Of a stretch of 64,000 nucleotides of DNA, positions 15,399 through 24,702 are shown piece by piece. The notes beneath the pieces were generated by a model. It was not told the origin of the DNA and made no database searches. It saw only the letters and a list, made by a program, of their open reading frames with translations. A program made the position numbers and the translations under genes. Source of the stretch: Bacillus_BE sp042263505 (GTDB lineage: Bacteria > Bacillota > Bacilli > Bacillales > Cytobacillaceae); contig NZ_JBHKFI010000021.1 of assembly GCF_042263505.1 (NCBI RefSeq), forward strand, positions 12,187 through 76,186. The letters are read 5' to 3'. Numbering within the stretch: the first letter of the stretch is position 1; each line of letters starts with the position of its first letter.

Positions 15399-17912
15399 AT
15401 GCTTGGAATTTTAAATAAGGTGTTTGATCAGAACAAAAAGGATTTAAAGCGTCTTGAGAAAATGGCTGATCACATTGAAGCACTTGCCTCTGAAACGGAA
15501 AAATTAACAGATGACCAATTGCGTGAAAAAACGGAAGAATTTAAAGCAAGATATCAAAATGAAGAGTCTTTAGACGATTTGCTTGTGGAATCCTTCGCGG
15601 TAGTGCGTGAAGCAGCGAAACGGGTATTAGGATTATATCCGTATAAAGTTCAGCTCATGGGAGGTATTTCCCTACATGAAGGGAATATTTCCGAGATGAA
15701 AACTGGGGAAGGTAAAACCTTAACCTCTACCATGCCTGTATACTTAAACGCACTTTCTGGAAAAGGTGTTCATGTTGTCACTGTCAACGAATACTTGGCT
15801 AGTCGTGACGCGACTGAAATGGGTGAACTTTACGAATTTTTAGGTCTAACGGTTGGCTTAAATACAAATGGCTTATCAAAAGAAGAAAAACAAGCTGCTT
15901 ATGCTTGCGATATCACCTATAGCACCAATAATGAGTTGGGTTTTGACTATTTACGGGATAACATGGTTCTTTATAAAGAGCAAAAAGTGCAGCGTCCCCT
16001 TTATTATGCTGTCATCGACGAAGTTGACTCCATTTTAATCGATGAAGCCCGTACGCCTTTGATTATTTCTGGTACGGCGCAAAAATCAACATCCTTATAC
16101 CATCAGGCTAATACTTTCGTTCGCATGCTGAAAAAGGATGAAGATTACACTTATGATGAGAAGACAAAGGGTGTTCAGTTAACCGAAGAAGGGATGACGA
16201 AAGCGGAAACGATCTTTGGCATTGAAAATCTCTTTGATGTTTCACACGTGACGTTAAATCATCATATTTCGCAAGCATTAAAAGCACATGCCAGCATGCA
16301 CCTTGATATTGATTATGTTGTTCAAGAAGGCGAAATTATCATCGTTGACCAATTCACAGGTCGTTTAATGAAAGGTCGCCGTTATAGTGAAGGCTTGCAC
16401 CAAGCGATTGAAGCAAAAGAAGGTCTAGAGGTTCAGAATGAAAGCATGACTTTAGCGACCATCACCTTCCAGAACTACTTCCGAATGTATGAAAAATTAG
16501 CCGGGATGACTGGTACTGCGAAAACAGAAGAAGAAGAATTTCGTAACATTTACAATATGAATGTTATCGTCATTCCAACGAATAGACCGATTATTCGGGA
16601 TGACCGTGCTGATTTAATTTTTTCATCCATGAACGGTAAATTCCGAGCGGTTGTGGAGGATATCGCAGAACGCCATCATAAGGGACAACCGGTTCTTGTT
16701 GGTACGGTTGCGATTGAAACATCCGAATTAATCTCCAAATATTTAACGAAAAAAGGGATTCCGCATAATGTCTTAAATGCGAAAAACCATGGTCGTGAAG
16801 CAGAAATCATTGCCGATGCCGGACAACAGGGTGCCGTGACGATTGCAACAAACATGGCTGGTCGTGGTACAGACATTAAGCTTGGTGAAGGTGTGACAGA
16901 GAGAGGCGGACTTGCTGTCATTGGTACAGAACGACATGAAAGCCGTCGTATAGACAACCAGCTTCGTGGACGTTCTGGTCGTCAAGGAGACCCAGGGGTA
17001 ACGCAATTCTATCTTTCCATGGAAGATGAATTAATGCGCCGCTTCGGTTCCGATAATATGAAATCGATGATGCAAAGGCTTGGTATGGATGATACGCAGC
17101 CAATTCAAAGTAAAATGGTTTCCAAAGCCGTTGAATCTGCGCAAAAACGCGTGGAAGGAAACAACTTTGATGCTCGTAAACAATTATTGCAATATGACGA
17201 TGTTCTTCGCCAACAACGCGAAATTCTTTATAAGCAACGGAATGAAGTACTTGAATCAGAAAGTCTTCACGATATTGTTCAAAATATGATTTTAACCTCC
17301 ATTGAGCGCAATATTAGTGCCCATGATTTGGATAATGATGAACAATTGCAAGAAACACTGGAAAACATTATTGATTATGTGGAAGGAAATCTTCTTCATG
17401 AAGGCGATATTACGAAGAAAGAATTGCTTGATAAAGACAATGAAGAAATGGTGGATCTCATCTTCGCGAAGGTCAAAGAACGCTATGATGAGAAAGAAGA
17501 GCAGCTTGGCTACGAGCAAATGCGTGAATTCGAAAAGGTTATCGTGCTTCGCTCCGTCGATTCCAAATGGACCGATCATATCGATGCCATGGATCACCTT
17601 CGTGAAGGAATCCATTTACGCGCCTATGGACAAATCGATCCTTTACGCGAATACAATCAAGAAGGCTTTGCGATGTTTGAAGCGATGATTTCCTCCATCG
17701 AGGATGATGTGGCGAAATATATCATGAAGGCAGAAATTCGCAATAACCTAGAGCGTGAAGAAGTCGCCAAAGGTCAAGCCGTGAATCCGAAAGAAGAAGG
17801 AGAAACGGTGAAGAAAAAACCAGTCCGTAAGAAAGAAAACATCGGCCGCAATGCCCCATGCCCATGCGGCAGCGGCAAGAAATACAAGAACTGCCACGGA
17901 AGATTTGAATAA
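15399..17912 (+). CDS. secA: SecA, preprotein translocase ATPase
   Basis: An 837-residue SecA, the ATPase motor of Sec export. Motifs in order: Walker A KTGEGKT (about 101-107), VIDEVDSILIDEARTP of NBD1 (about 205), IVDQFTGRLMKGRRYSEGLHQ of the preprotein crosslinking/NBD region, the NBD2 GRGTDIKLG and RGRSGRQGDPG, and a C-terminal zinc motif CPCGSGKKYKNCH that binds SecB/lipid/ribosome in homologues. ATG 15399 is chosen from AAAGGAG 8 bp upstream and homologous N-terminus MLGILNKVFD. Length is normal. Confidence 0.98.
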   Translation: MLGILNKVFDQNKKDLKRLEKMADHIEALASETEKLTDDQLREKTEEFKARYQNEESLDDLLVESFAVVREAAKRVLGLYPYKVQLMGGISLHEGNISEMKTGEGKTLTSTMPVYLNALSGKGVHVVTVNEYLASRDATEMGELYEFLGLTVGLNTNGLSKEEKQAAYACDITYSTNNELGFDYLRDNMVLYKEQKVQRPLYYAVIDEVDSILIDEARTPLIISGTAQKSTSLYHQANTFVRMLKKDEDYTYDEKTKGVQLTEEGMTKAETIFGIENLFDVSHVTLNHHISQALKAHASMHLDIDYVVQEGEIIIVDQFTGRLMKGRRYSEGLHQAIEAKEGLEVQNESMTLATITFQNYFRMYEKLAGMTGTAKTEEEEFRNIYNMNVIVIPTNRPIIRDDRADLIFSSMNGKFRAVVEDIAERHHKGQPVLVGTVAIETSELISKYLTKKGIPHNVLNAKNHGREAEIIADAGQQGAVTIATNMAGRGTDIKLGEGVTERGGLAVIGTERHESRRIDNQLRGRSGRQGDPGVTQFYLSMEDELMRRFGSDNMKSMMQRLGMDDTQPIQSKMVSKAVESAQKRVEGNNFDARKQLLQYDDVLRQQREILYKQRNEVLESESLHDIVQNMILTSIERNISAHDLDNDEQLQETLENIIDYVEGNLLHEGDITKKELLDKDNEEMVDLIFAKVKERYDEKEEQLGYEQMREFEKVIVLRSVDSKWTDHIDAMDHLREGIHLRAYGQIDPLREYNQEGFAMFEAMISSIEDDVAKYIMKAEIRNNLEREEVAKGQAVNPKEEGETVKKKPVRKKENIGRNAPCPCGSGKKYKNCHGRFE

Positions 17913-17930
17913 AGTCGATATCGCTTAGAT

Positions 17931-17981
17931 AAAAAAAGGGGCCGGCAAAGCTGAAATAATAGGTTTGCCGACTCTTTTTTT
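17931..17981 (+). terminator. Terminator between secA and prfB
   Basis: CGGCAAA and TTTGCCG form the core of a stem, extended with mismatches, flanked by an A tract and followed by a T tract (CTTTTTTT). It separates secA from prfB. Confidence 0.8.
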
Positions 17982-18099
17982 GGGACTTTCGCCCGTGCCC
18001 ATTTTTAAAGGTTGCAATCTGAATGAGGAAACTTGATAATAAAAAACCAGACAGCAAATAAAGTAATGTTGAATATAAATATTTTTGAGGTGAATGTAC

Positions 18100-19210
18100 A
18101 TGGAATTAGTCGATATCCGCAATGAATTAGAAAAAACAGTTAAGAGATTAGCTGACTTTAGGGGGTCTCTTTGACTTAGAAAACAAAGAGGCGCGCATTG
18201 CCCAGCTTGAGGATGAAATGATGCATCCGAACTTTTGGGATGACCAGCAAAAAGCACAAACTGTTATCTCTGAAGCCAATGGTTTAAAGGATCAGGTAAA
18301 CGAGTTTTATGACATGAATGAAACCTATGAAAATCTTGAACTCACTTACGAACTTGTCAAAGAGGAAAGTGACGCTGAGCTTCAGCAGGAATTAGAGGAC
18401 GAAATGAGTGAGCTTGCCAATCGTCTCAACCAATTCGAATTGAATCTGCTTTTAAGCGGGGAATATGATAAAAATAATGCCATCTTAGAGCTCCATCCTG
18501 GTGCTGGCGGAACAGAATCCCAAGACTGGGGCTCCATGCTTCTGCGGATGTATACTCGCTGGGCGGAGAAAAAAGGCTTCAAGGTGGAAACGCTCGACTA
18601 TCTTCCAGGTGATGAAGCAGGGATTAAGAGTGTGACGCTTGCAATCAGAGGTCATAATGCTTATGGCTACTTAAAGGCTGAAAAAGGGGTGCACCGCCTT
18701 GTCAGGATTTCTCCATTTGATGCATCTGGCCGCCGTCACACTTCCTTCGTATCCTGTGAAGTGATGCCGGAATTCAATGATGAAATCGAAATTGAAATTC
18801 GTTCAACCGATTTAAAAATCGACACGTATCGTGCAACGGGTGCAGGTGGACAGCATATCAACACAACTGACTCAGCGGTTCGAATTACCCACCTTCCAAC
18901 AGGTGTCGTTGTAACCTGTCAAAACGAGCGTTCACAAATCAAAAACCGTGAACAAGCGATGAAAATGTTAACGGCAAAACTCTACCAACGCAAAATCGAA
19001 GAACAGGAGCAAGAACTACTCGAGATTCGCGGCGAACAAAAAGAAATTGGCTGGGGAAGCCAAATTCGCTCTTATGTCTTCCATCCCTATTCCATGGTCA
19101 AGGATCACCGCACCAACACCGAGGTTGGGAACGTGCAAGCAGTGATGGACGGAGATATTGATGTGTTCATTGATGCTTATTTGCGGTCGAAGTTGAGTTT
19201 GGCGGAATAA
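18100..19210 (+). CDS. prfB: Peptide chain release factor 2 (programmed +1 frameshift)
   Basis: RF2 recognises UGA and UAA and releases the finished peptide. The gene starts at ATG 18100 (TTGAGGTG upstream), reads 24 codons to an in-frame TGA at 18172-18174, and continues in the +1 frame from GAC at 18173, giving about 369 residues. The frameshifted product has the RF2 tripeptide region RISPFDASGRRHTS and the catalytic GGQ loop RATGAGGQHINTTDSAVR. Low RF2 slows termination at the TGA and favours frameshifting, so the gene autoregulates. It should be annotated as one joined CDS, not as a pseudogene. Confidence 0.97.
18160..18175 (+). promoter_or_regulatory. prfB programmed frameshift site
   Basis: AGGGGG (internal Shine-Dalgarno-like, 18160-18165), TCT, then CTTTGAC (18169-18175) is the classical RF2 recoding signal: slippage from CTT to TTT over the TGA stop. 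Confidence 0.95.
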
Positions 19211-19227
19211 TATTTAGGAAAATTTTT

Positions 19228-19265
19228 CCCTTACTATCGATTTTGGGTGGTAAGGGCTTTTTTTG
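19228..19265 (+). terminator. Terminator after prfB
   Basis: CCCTTAC (19228-19234) pairs with GTAAGGG (19250-19256), followed by CTTTTTTTG. Confidence 0.82.
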
Positions 19266-19652
19266 TGGATTTTTTGGGGGGATTGTGTGTTTTTTTGTGG
19301 GGAGAACATGAAGAAGGAGTGTTCTTTATCAATAAAGCTCACCAAAATGCACCTTCCCGCCCCCAACATGAACCAACCGACTTCACACCTTCACAAATTC
19401 ACCCCTTTAATACGGCAACACGCTGGCATTTACACATTTCCAATGTCCATGATATACTCACTTTCGGCATAACACGGAACGTCTTGTATGATAGGATTCT
19501 TCGGAATGCGCCGAGAAACTCCTCATAGAAAAACAATACAACATCCAAACTATCAATAAAGTAGATTACATACTCACATGCGAGTTAAAGCTAAAACGAA
19601 AGCAAAAGCTATCACATAAATTGACGTCGTGCATCATTGCAAAGGAGAGAGA
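19266..19652. other. Gene-poor interval before the YitT-family gene
   Basis: No supported gene. An open frame at 19247-19528 has odd composition, overlaps the prfB terminator and lacks a convincing ribosome site, so it was not called. The stretch presumably holds the promoter of the following membrane protein gene, but no clear signal was identified. Confidence 0.4.
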
Positions 19653-20522
19653 GTGACAATAATGAAACGAAAACAGCGTATCTATCATCCAAAATGGGAA
19701 ATGGCGTTTGAATATCTTTTCGTCTTGATCGGATCAGCCATTATAGGAATGTCTTTTAATGTCTTTTTGCTGCCGAATCGGGTGGCTTCCGGTGGGGTGA
19801 GTGGGATTAGTACGATTACTCATACGGTTTTTGGCTGGGAACCAGCGTTTGTGCAGTGGGCTTTTAATATTCCCTTATTTATTGCCGGGGTTATTTTTTT
19901 AGGAAAACATTTTGGAGTAAAAACTTTAGTCGGTACCATTTTCTTACCGTTTATTGTGTTTTTGACGAAAGATGTCGAACCATGGACGAATGATCATTTA
20001 TTGGGGGCATTATTCGGGGGGATTGGTGTCGGAACGGGCTTAGGCATCGTTTTCCGTGGGAATGCCTCAACAGGTGGAACGGATTTGGCTGCGCAAATCA
20101 TTAATAAATATACGGGGCTCACACTTGGAACCTGTGTAATGATGATTGACGGATTAATCGTTCTTTCAGCAGCGATTGTGTTTAACATTGAAAGTGGACT
20201 TTATGCGTTAATTGGGTTGTTTGTGACCAGCAAAACGATTGATTTGGTGCAGGTTGGCTTTGGCCATTCGAAAATGGCGATGATCATTACCGATAAGCAA
20301 AATGAAGTTCGCGATGGGATTTTGAATAAAATTAACCGTGGAGTGACAAAACTATCAGCATACGGCGGTTATACAGAATCTGAGCGCTTAGTATTGATGG
20401 CAGTAGTCGATCAATCAGAATTCACAAAATTGAAACATCTTGTAAAAACCATTGACCCTTCTGCATTTGTCATTGTCATGGATGCTGCTGAGGTGCTTGG
20501 TGAGGGTTTCAAAAGGGCATAG
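19653..20522 (+). CDS. YitT-family membrane protein (DUF161/DUF2179)
   Basis: About 289 residues with several hydrophobic helices in the first 190 residues (FEYLFVLIGSAIIGMSFNVF, FVQWAFNIPLFIAGVIFLG, GLGIVFRGNASTGGTDLAAQ) and a soluble C-terminal DUF2179 domain (about 205-285). This is the YitT/YvjA family of Bacilli, whose transported substrate, if any, is unknown. AAAGGAGAG at 19641-19649 best fits a GTG start at 19653; ATG 19662 three codons later is the alternative. It sits between prfB and cccB. Confidence 0.85.
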   Translation: MTIMKRKQRIYHPKWEMAFEYLFVLIGSAIIGMSFNVFLLPNRVASGGVSGISTITHTVFGWEPAFVQWAFNIPLFIAGVIFLGKHFGVKTLVGTIFLPFIVFLTKDVEPWTNDHLLGALFGGIGVGTGLGIVFRGNASTGGTDLAAQIINKYTGLTLGTCVMMIDGLIVLSAAIVFNIESGLYALIGLFVTSKTIDLVQVGFGHSKMAMIITDKQNEVRDGILNKINRGVTKLSAYGGYTESERLVLMAVVDQSEFTKLKHLVKTIDPSAFVIVMDAAEVLGEGFKRA

Positions 20523-20573
20523 AGTTGGTATAATATTCATGTATTACGTTTATTATCCTGAGGGGGAGTTTAT

Positions 20574-20927
20574 GTGAAGAAAAAACTGCTAGCATTATTA
20601 ATGGGTACTTCTCTGGTACTTGCTGCGTGTGGTGGCGGGGATGACGCTGGGGAAAAGAAAGATACTAGCTCAAGTGATTCAGGCAAAACAACAACGGAAA
20701 CGGCCAGTGGCGGAGATGCTGAAAAATTATTCAGCCAAAAATGTTCTAGCTGCCATGGTGCAAATTTAGAAGGTGGAGTAGGCCTAAATTTACAAAAAGT
20801 AGGGGCAAAATATTCCAAAGATGAAATTGAAAAAATCATCTTAGACGGAAAAAATGCAATGCCTGCCGGTCAATTACAAGGCGATGACGCCTCAACTGTT
20901 GCTGAATGGTTAGCTAGCAAAAAATAA
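20574..20927 (+). CDS. cccB: Cytochrome c551 lipoprotein
   Basis: A 117-residue small c-type cytochrome that shuttles electrons on the outer face of the membrane. MKKKLLALLMGTSLVLAAC is a lipoprotein signal with lipobox LAAC, followed by a Gly/Asp/Ser/Thr linker (about 20-48). The haem site is CSSCH near residue 60 and the likely axial Met lies in AMPAG near residue 98. The GTG start at 20574 has AGGGGGAG 6 bp upstream. B. subtilis cccB is likewise next to ftsEX. Confidence 0.93.
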   Translation: MKKKLLALLMGTSLVLAACGGGDDAGEKKDTSSSDSGKTTTETASGGDAEKLFSQKCSSCHGANLEGGVGLNLQKVGAKYSKDEIEKIILDGKNAMPAGQLQGDDASTVAEWLASKK

Positions 20928-20948
20928 TATGACAAAATGAATACAAAA

Positions 20949-21014
20949 GAGAAGGATCAATTAGTCAACTTTTACCTACAAATCCAAAGTGACAATTGAT
21001 TCCTTCTTTTTTTT
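20949..21014 (+). terminator. Terminator after cccB
   Basis: AGAAGGATCAATTAGTCAAC pairs imperfectly with GTGACAATTGATTCCTTCT, followed by a run of T residues ending near 21014. Confidence 0.82.
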
Positions 21015-21487
21015 GCTCAAAAATTCACTTACTAAAAATTAACATATTCTCTCATGCTGGGCTTTAATACCCTCTAACGGAAAAATGATCGATATTTATA
21101 ATAAAATCATCATACAACTTTCGACCTAAAAAGCAGGATATTGGCATTTTTTATCGTATTTTATTTAAAAAAGAGGAAAATGTCGGATATAATGGTTTCT
21201 TGAAAAGAAAATGTAATATTTTTACCGACCAATTTGCAGATATATGATGTTATAATGGTTAATGTGCTGAAGTGAAGAAGATTTTGTAAGAATATGAGGA
21301 ATTTTGTCGAATCGTCCTCTTATTTTTATTGTTCTATGAAAAAATGGTATATGAAATGAAATGGATTGCTTATTTTGAACCTAAATAAAAACCTTTTGCC
21401 TCGGATATCGCAACATGGACACGCTATCTTAGATTAGCGCAGTTCTTATTTACTCAAAAAACTTAAAACAAAACTTAGGTGATATGA
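21015..21487. other. AT-rich region upstream of ftsE
   Basis: About 470 bp without a supported gene. TATAAT hexamers occur at 21188-21193 and 21251-21256 but neither has a good -35 at 16-18 bp, so promoter assignment is open. The length suggests complex regulation of ftsEX. Confidence 0.35.
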
Positions 21488-22174
21488 ATGATAGAAATGC
21501 AAGATGTATATAAAAAATATCCGAACGGTGTCATTGCTGCGAATGGGATTGATGTTCGGATTAAGCAGGGTGAATTTGTATATGTAGTAGGCCCTAGTGG
21601 AGCAGGGAAATCTACTTTTATTAAAATGATGTATCGTGAAGAAAAGCCGACAAAAGGAACGATTATGATCAATGGTGTGAATTTAGGGAAATTGAGAAAT
21701 AATCGCGTCCCTCAGTTAAGACGTAACATCGGCGTCGTCTTCCAGGACTTTAAATTGTTGCCAACACTAACTGTGTTTGAAAATATTGCTTTTGCGCTTG
21801 AAGTTATTGAAGAGCAACCGAAGGCCATTAAACGACACGTCATGGAAACATTGGATTTAGTTGGTCTTAAGCATAAAGCAAGAATGCTGCCAACCGAGCT
21901 TTCAGGCGGCGAGCAGCAGAGGGTGTCCATCGCCCGTTCGATTGTGAATTCTCCGAAAGTCGTGATTGCCGACGAGCCAACTGGTAATTTGGATCCTGAT
22001 ACTTCATGGGAAATCATGAATATCTTCGAAGAAATCAACACAAGGGGTACAACGTTGGTCATGGCTACACACAACAGAGAAATTGTGAACACAATCAAGC
22101 ATCGGGTTATTGCGATTGAAAGCGGTCGAATCGCACGTGATGAACAAAGAGGTGATTACGGATATGAAGGCTAG
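21488..22174 (+). CDS. ftsE: FtsE, cell-division ABC ATPase
   Basis: A 228-residue ABC ATPase that partners FtsX to activate peptidoglycan hydrolases. It shows Walker A GPSGAGKST (about 36-44), signature LSGGEQQR (about 139), Walker B VVIADEPTGNLD and the H-loop ATHNRE. The start codon is preceded by AGGTGA. It overlaps ftsX by 11 bases, so the pair is translationally coupled. Confidence 0.97.
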   Translation: MIEMQDVYKKYPNGVIAANGIDVRIKQGEFVYVVGPSGAGKSTFIKMMYREEKPTKGTIMINGVNLGKLRNNRVPQLRRNIGVVFQDFKLLPTLTVFENIAFALEVIEEQPKAIKRHVMETLDLVGLKHKARMLPTELSGGEQQRVSIARSIVNSPKVVIADEPTGNLDPDTSWEIMNIFEEINTRGTTLVMATHNREIVNTIKHRVIAIESGRIARDEQRGDYGYEG

Positions 22175-23057
22175 AACTCTCCGACGTCACTTTCGTGAAA
22201 GTGCAAAAAGCTTAAGCAGAAATGGCTGGATGACATTTGCGTCTGTTAGTGCCGTGACTGTGACCTTAATTTTAGTCGGCGTCTTTTTCGTCATTATGAT
22301 GAATCTTAACCGCGTGGCGACAACCATCGAGGAGGACGTGGAAATCCGCGTGCACATCGATCTCACTGCTAATCAACAACAACGGGACTTATTGAGAAAG
22401 GAAATTGAGAATATCCCAGAAGTGAAGGGTGTCCAATTTTCATCCAAGAAACAGGAATTACAGCATCTGATAGACAGTATGGGAGAAGAAGGGAAAGCCT
22501 ACAAGCTATTTGAGCAGGACAACCCACTAAACGATGTATTTATCGTAAAGACGAAAAATCCTACAGATACAATCAAAGTAGCGAAGCAAATTGAGAAATT
22601 CCAATATGCGGATAAGGTGAAATATGGCCAAGGGAAAGTAGAAAATATTTTCAAATCCATTAAAGTTAGCCGAAATGTTGGATTAGTGTTGATCATTGGC
22701 TTGCTTTTTACGGCGATGTTCTTAATCTCAAATACCATCAAAATTACGATTATTGCCCGCAAAAATGAAATTGAGATTATGAGATTGGTTGGCGCAACGA
22801 ACGCGTTTATCCGCTGGCCGTTCTTCTTAGAGGGCCTTTGGTTAGGATTATTGGGCTCTATCATTCCAATTGCGCTTGTTAGCACCGCCTATTATTATGC
22901 CTATGGCTATTTACAGCCAAGACTGGAAGGGAACTTTATTCAGATTCTGGATTATAGTCCGTTTGTCTACCAAGTCGCTTTTTTACTAGTTGTCATGGGA
23001 GCCCTAATTGGAATTTGGGGAAGCTTAATGTCAGTAAGAAAGTTCTTAAAAGTTTAA
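22164..23057 (+). CDS. ftsX: FtsX, membrane partner of FtsE
   Basis: A 297-residue FtsX: one N-terminal membrane helix (about 25-45), an extracellular domain (about 50-165) that in homologues contacts the hydrolase or its activator, then three helices with the FtsX core (LVLIIGLLFTAMFLISNTIK, EIEIMRLVGATNAFIRWPF). ATG 22164 inside the end of ftsE is chosen because AGAGGTG lies about 10 bp upstream. The M23 hydrolase immediately downstream is the natural candidate client. Confidence 0.95.
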   Translation: MKARTLRRHFRESAKSLSRNGWMTFASVSAVTVTLILVGVFFVIMMNLNRVATTIEEDVEIRVHIDLTANQQQRDLLRKEIENIPEVKGVQFSSKKQELQHLIDSMGEEGKAYKLFEQDNPLNDVFIVKTKNPTDTIKVAKQIEKFQYADKVKYGQGKVENIFKSIKVSRNVGLVLIIGLLFTAMFLISNTIKITIIARKNEIEIMRLVGATNAFIRWPFFLEGLWLGLLGSIIPIALVSTAYYYAYGYLQPRLEGNFIQILDYSPFVYQVAFLLVVMGALIGIWGSLMSVRKFLKV

Positions 23058-23103
23058 TAGGCACTAGTTTGCCTACACATAGGAAGGGGAGGCCTGTAGG
23101 AGT

Positions 23104-23122
23104 AGCGATTTTTCGCTTTTTT
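23104..23122 (+). terminator. Terminator after ftsX
   Basis: AGCGA, TTTT loop, TCGCT and a T run (23104-23122) lie inside a larger imperfect stem in which CCTGT (23093-23097) pairs with ACAGG (23125-23129). Confidence 0.75.
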
Positions 23123-23220
23123 GGACAGGCTCCTTCTTTCATTTTTGTGTTAATTAAGTAGATTTGAAGGTTAGTAGAGAGTACAACGATTAACCCGTAC
23201 ATAATGGAAAGGAGAAATCG

Positions 23221-24471
23221 ATGAAGAAATCAATATTAACACTATCAGTCATCGCAACATTAACAATTGGTACATTTGCAACAGGAGTTCCTACTTCTCA
23301 TAAGGCATTTGCTTCTAAACAGGACGAATTAAATCAAATTAAAAATAAACGTTCAAACGTCAACTCGAAAATTGGCGACAAAAATGATGAAATTGATCAG
23401 TTAAAAGGGAAACAAGCGGATGTAAAGCAAGAAATTTCGCAGTTGAATATGACGATTCAAGATACCCAAAACAAAATTATTGAAAAGCAAGAGCAAATTG
23501 AAGATACTAATAAGGAAATTGATAAGCTTCAAAAAGATATAGACGAATTGGAAAAACGCATTGAAAAGCGTAATGAGGTTCTTAAAGAGCGCGCCCGTTC
23601 CTTCCAAGAAAACGGCGGAAATGTGAGTTACTTGGATGTATTAATGGGGGCACAAAGCTTTAGCGACTTTATTGACCGCGTTAGTGCTGTAGCGACCATC
23701 GTGGAAGCTGACCAAGATATTCTCCGTGAGCAAAAAGCGGATAAAGACCTTTTAGAGAAGAAACAAAAAGAAATTAAAGATAAATTAGCAGATTTAGAGA
23801 AACAGAATGCGGATTTGCAAACGATGAAAGATAGCCTAAATGCGAAAAAGACTGAAAAGAATAAGCTGATGTCTGAGTTAGAAGATAAAGAGGACGATGC
23901 TCATGCTGAAATGCTTTCTCTTGAAGAAGAAGAAAGTCTTCTAGCAGCACAGCAATCAGCGATTCAAAAAGCACTAGAACTTGAAAAGCAACGTCAAAGT
24001 AGTTCTTCAAGCGGTAGCAATGGAGGCGGTGGCGGTGGTTCTGTCAATAGTGCACCACATGTTTCCTCTGGAACTTTTACAAGACCAGCAGCTGGTATGA
24101 TAACATCCGGTCTTGGATATCGCTGGGGAAGCTATCATGCTGGGATCGATATTGCCCAAGGTGGAACAAATCCAGTTGTAGCAGCAGCCGACGGTGTCGT
24201 TATTCAATCTTATCGTTCTAGCAGCTATGGAGAAGTCGTATTTATCTCTCACAATATTGATGGACAAGTCTATACAACGGTTTATGCTCATATGAGATCC
24301 GGTTCACGCTTAGTGAGCGCAGGACAAACGGTTCATAAGGGACAACAAATTGGAATTATGGGTAGCACCGGGGATTCAACAGGACAACATTTACATTTTG
24401 AGTTGCACCGTGGTCCATGGAACCAAGCTAAATCTAATGCGATTGACCCAAGAAGTATTGTTCCGTTTTAA
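23221..24471 (+). CDS. Secreted coiled-coil M23 peptidase
   Basis: A 416-residue exported protein. Residues 1-31 form a signal peptide ending near AFA; about 33-250 is a long charged coiled coil of the EnvC/PcsB/CwlO type; about 255-280 is a Ser/Gly linker; about 285-416 is an M23 (LytM) endopeptidase domain. The zinc ligands look intact (HAGID and HLHFELH), so unlike E. coli EnvC it may cut cell-wall peptide bonds itself. Its position after ftsEX suggests that FtsEX activates it through the coiled coil; this is inference from related systems. Confidence 0.92.
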   Translation: MKKSILTLSVIATLTIGTFATGVPTSHKAFASKQDELNQIKNKRSNVNSKIGDKNDEIDQLKGKQADVKQEISQLNMTIQDTQNKIIEKQEQIEDTNKEIDKLQKDIDELEKRIEKRNEVLKERARSFQENGGNVSYLDVLMGAQSFSDFIDRVSAVATIVEADQDILREQKADKDLLEKKQKEIKDKLADLEKQNADLQTMKDSLNAKKTEKNKLMSELEDKEDDAHAEMLSLEEEESLLAAQQSAIQKALELEKQRQSSSSSGSNGGGGGGSVNSAPHVSSGTFTRPAAGMITSGLGYRWGSYHAGIDIAQGGTNPVVAAADGVVIQSYRSSSYGEVVFISHNIDGQVYTTVYAHMRSGSRLVSAGQTVHKGQQIGIMGSTGDSTGQHLHFELHRGPWNQAKSNAIDPRSIVPF

Positions 24472-24486
24472 TCGGATATATTAAAT

Positions 24487-24528
24487 AAAAACAGCGAAGG
24501 AAGTCGAAAAGCTTCTTTCGCTGTTTTT
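24487..24528 (+). terminator. Terminator after the M23 peptidase gene
   Basis: AAAACAGCGAA...AAG pairs with CTTCTTTCGCTGTTTT and is followed by T residues; stem of about 15 bp. Confidence 0.9.
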
Positions 24529-24702
24529 ATTTTGCTTTAAAATCCACCTAAAAAAATTTCTGTGAAATGGAGGATGCTTTCTATTATCTTCGAGTTTCTT
24601 TCATAACTTGTCCTCTTCCTACATATATTGAACTGAATCGAAAAGCTCAATGAGAATTATTTTTTTGGTAGCCTAGATTTCAGCAAGAAATGGAGGATGC
24701 TT

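Noticed and set aside
18100..18174. prfB as a frameshifted pseudogene
   Set aside because: The stop and shift match the known programmed recoding signal exactly.
19247..19528. 93-codon open frame after prfB
   Set aside because: It overlaps the prfB terminator, has no recognisable domain and an unlikely composition.
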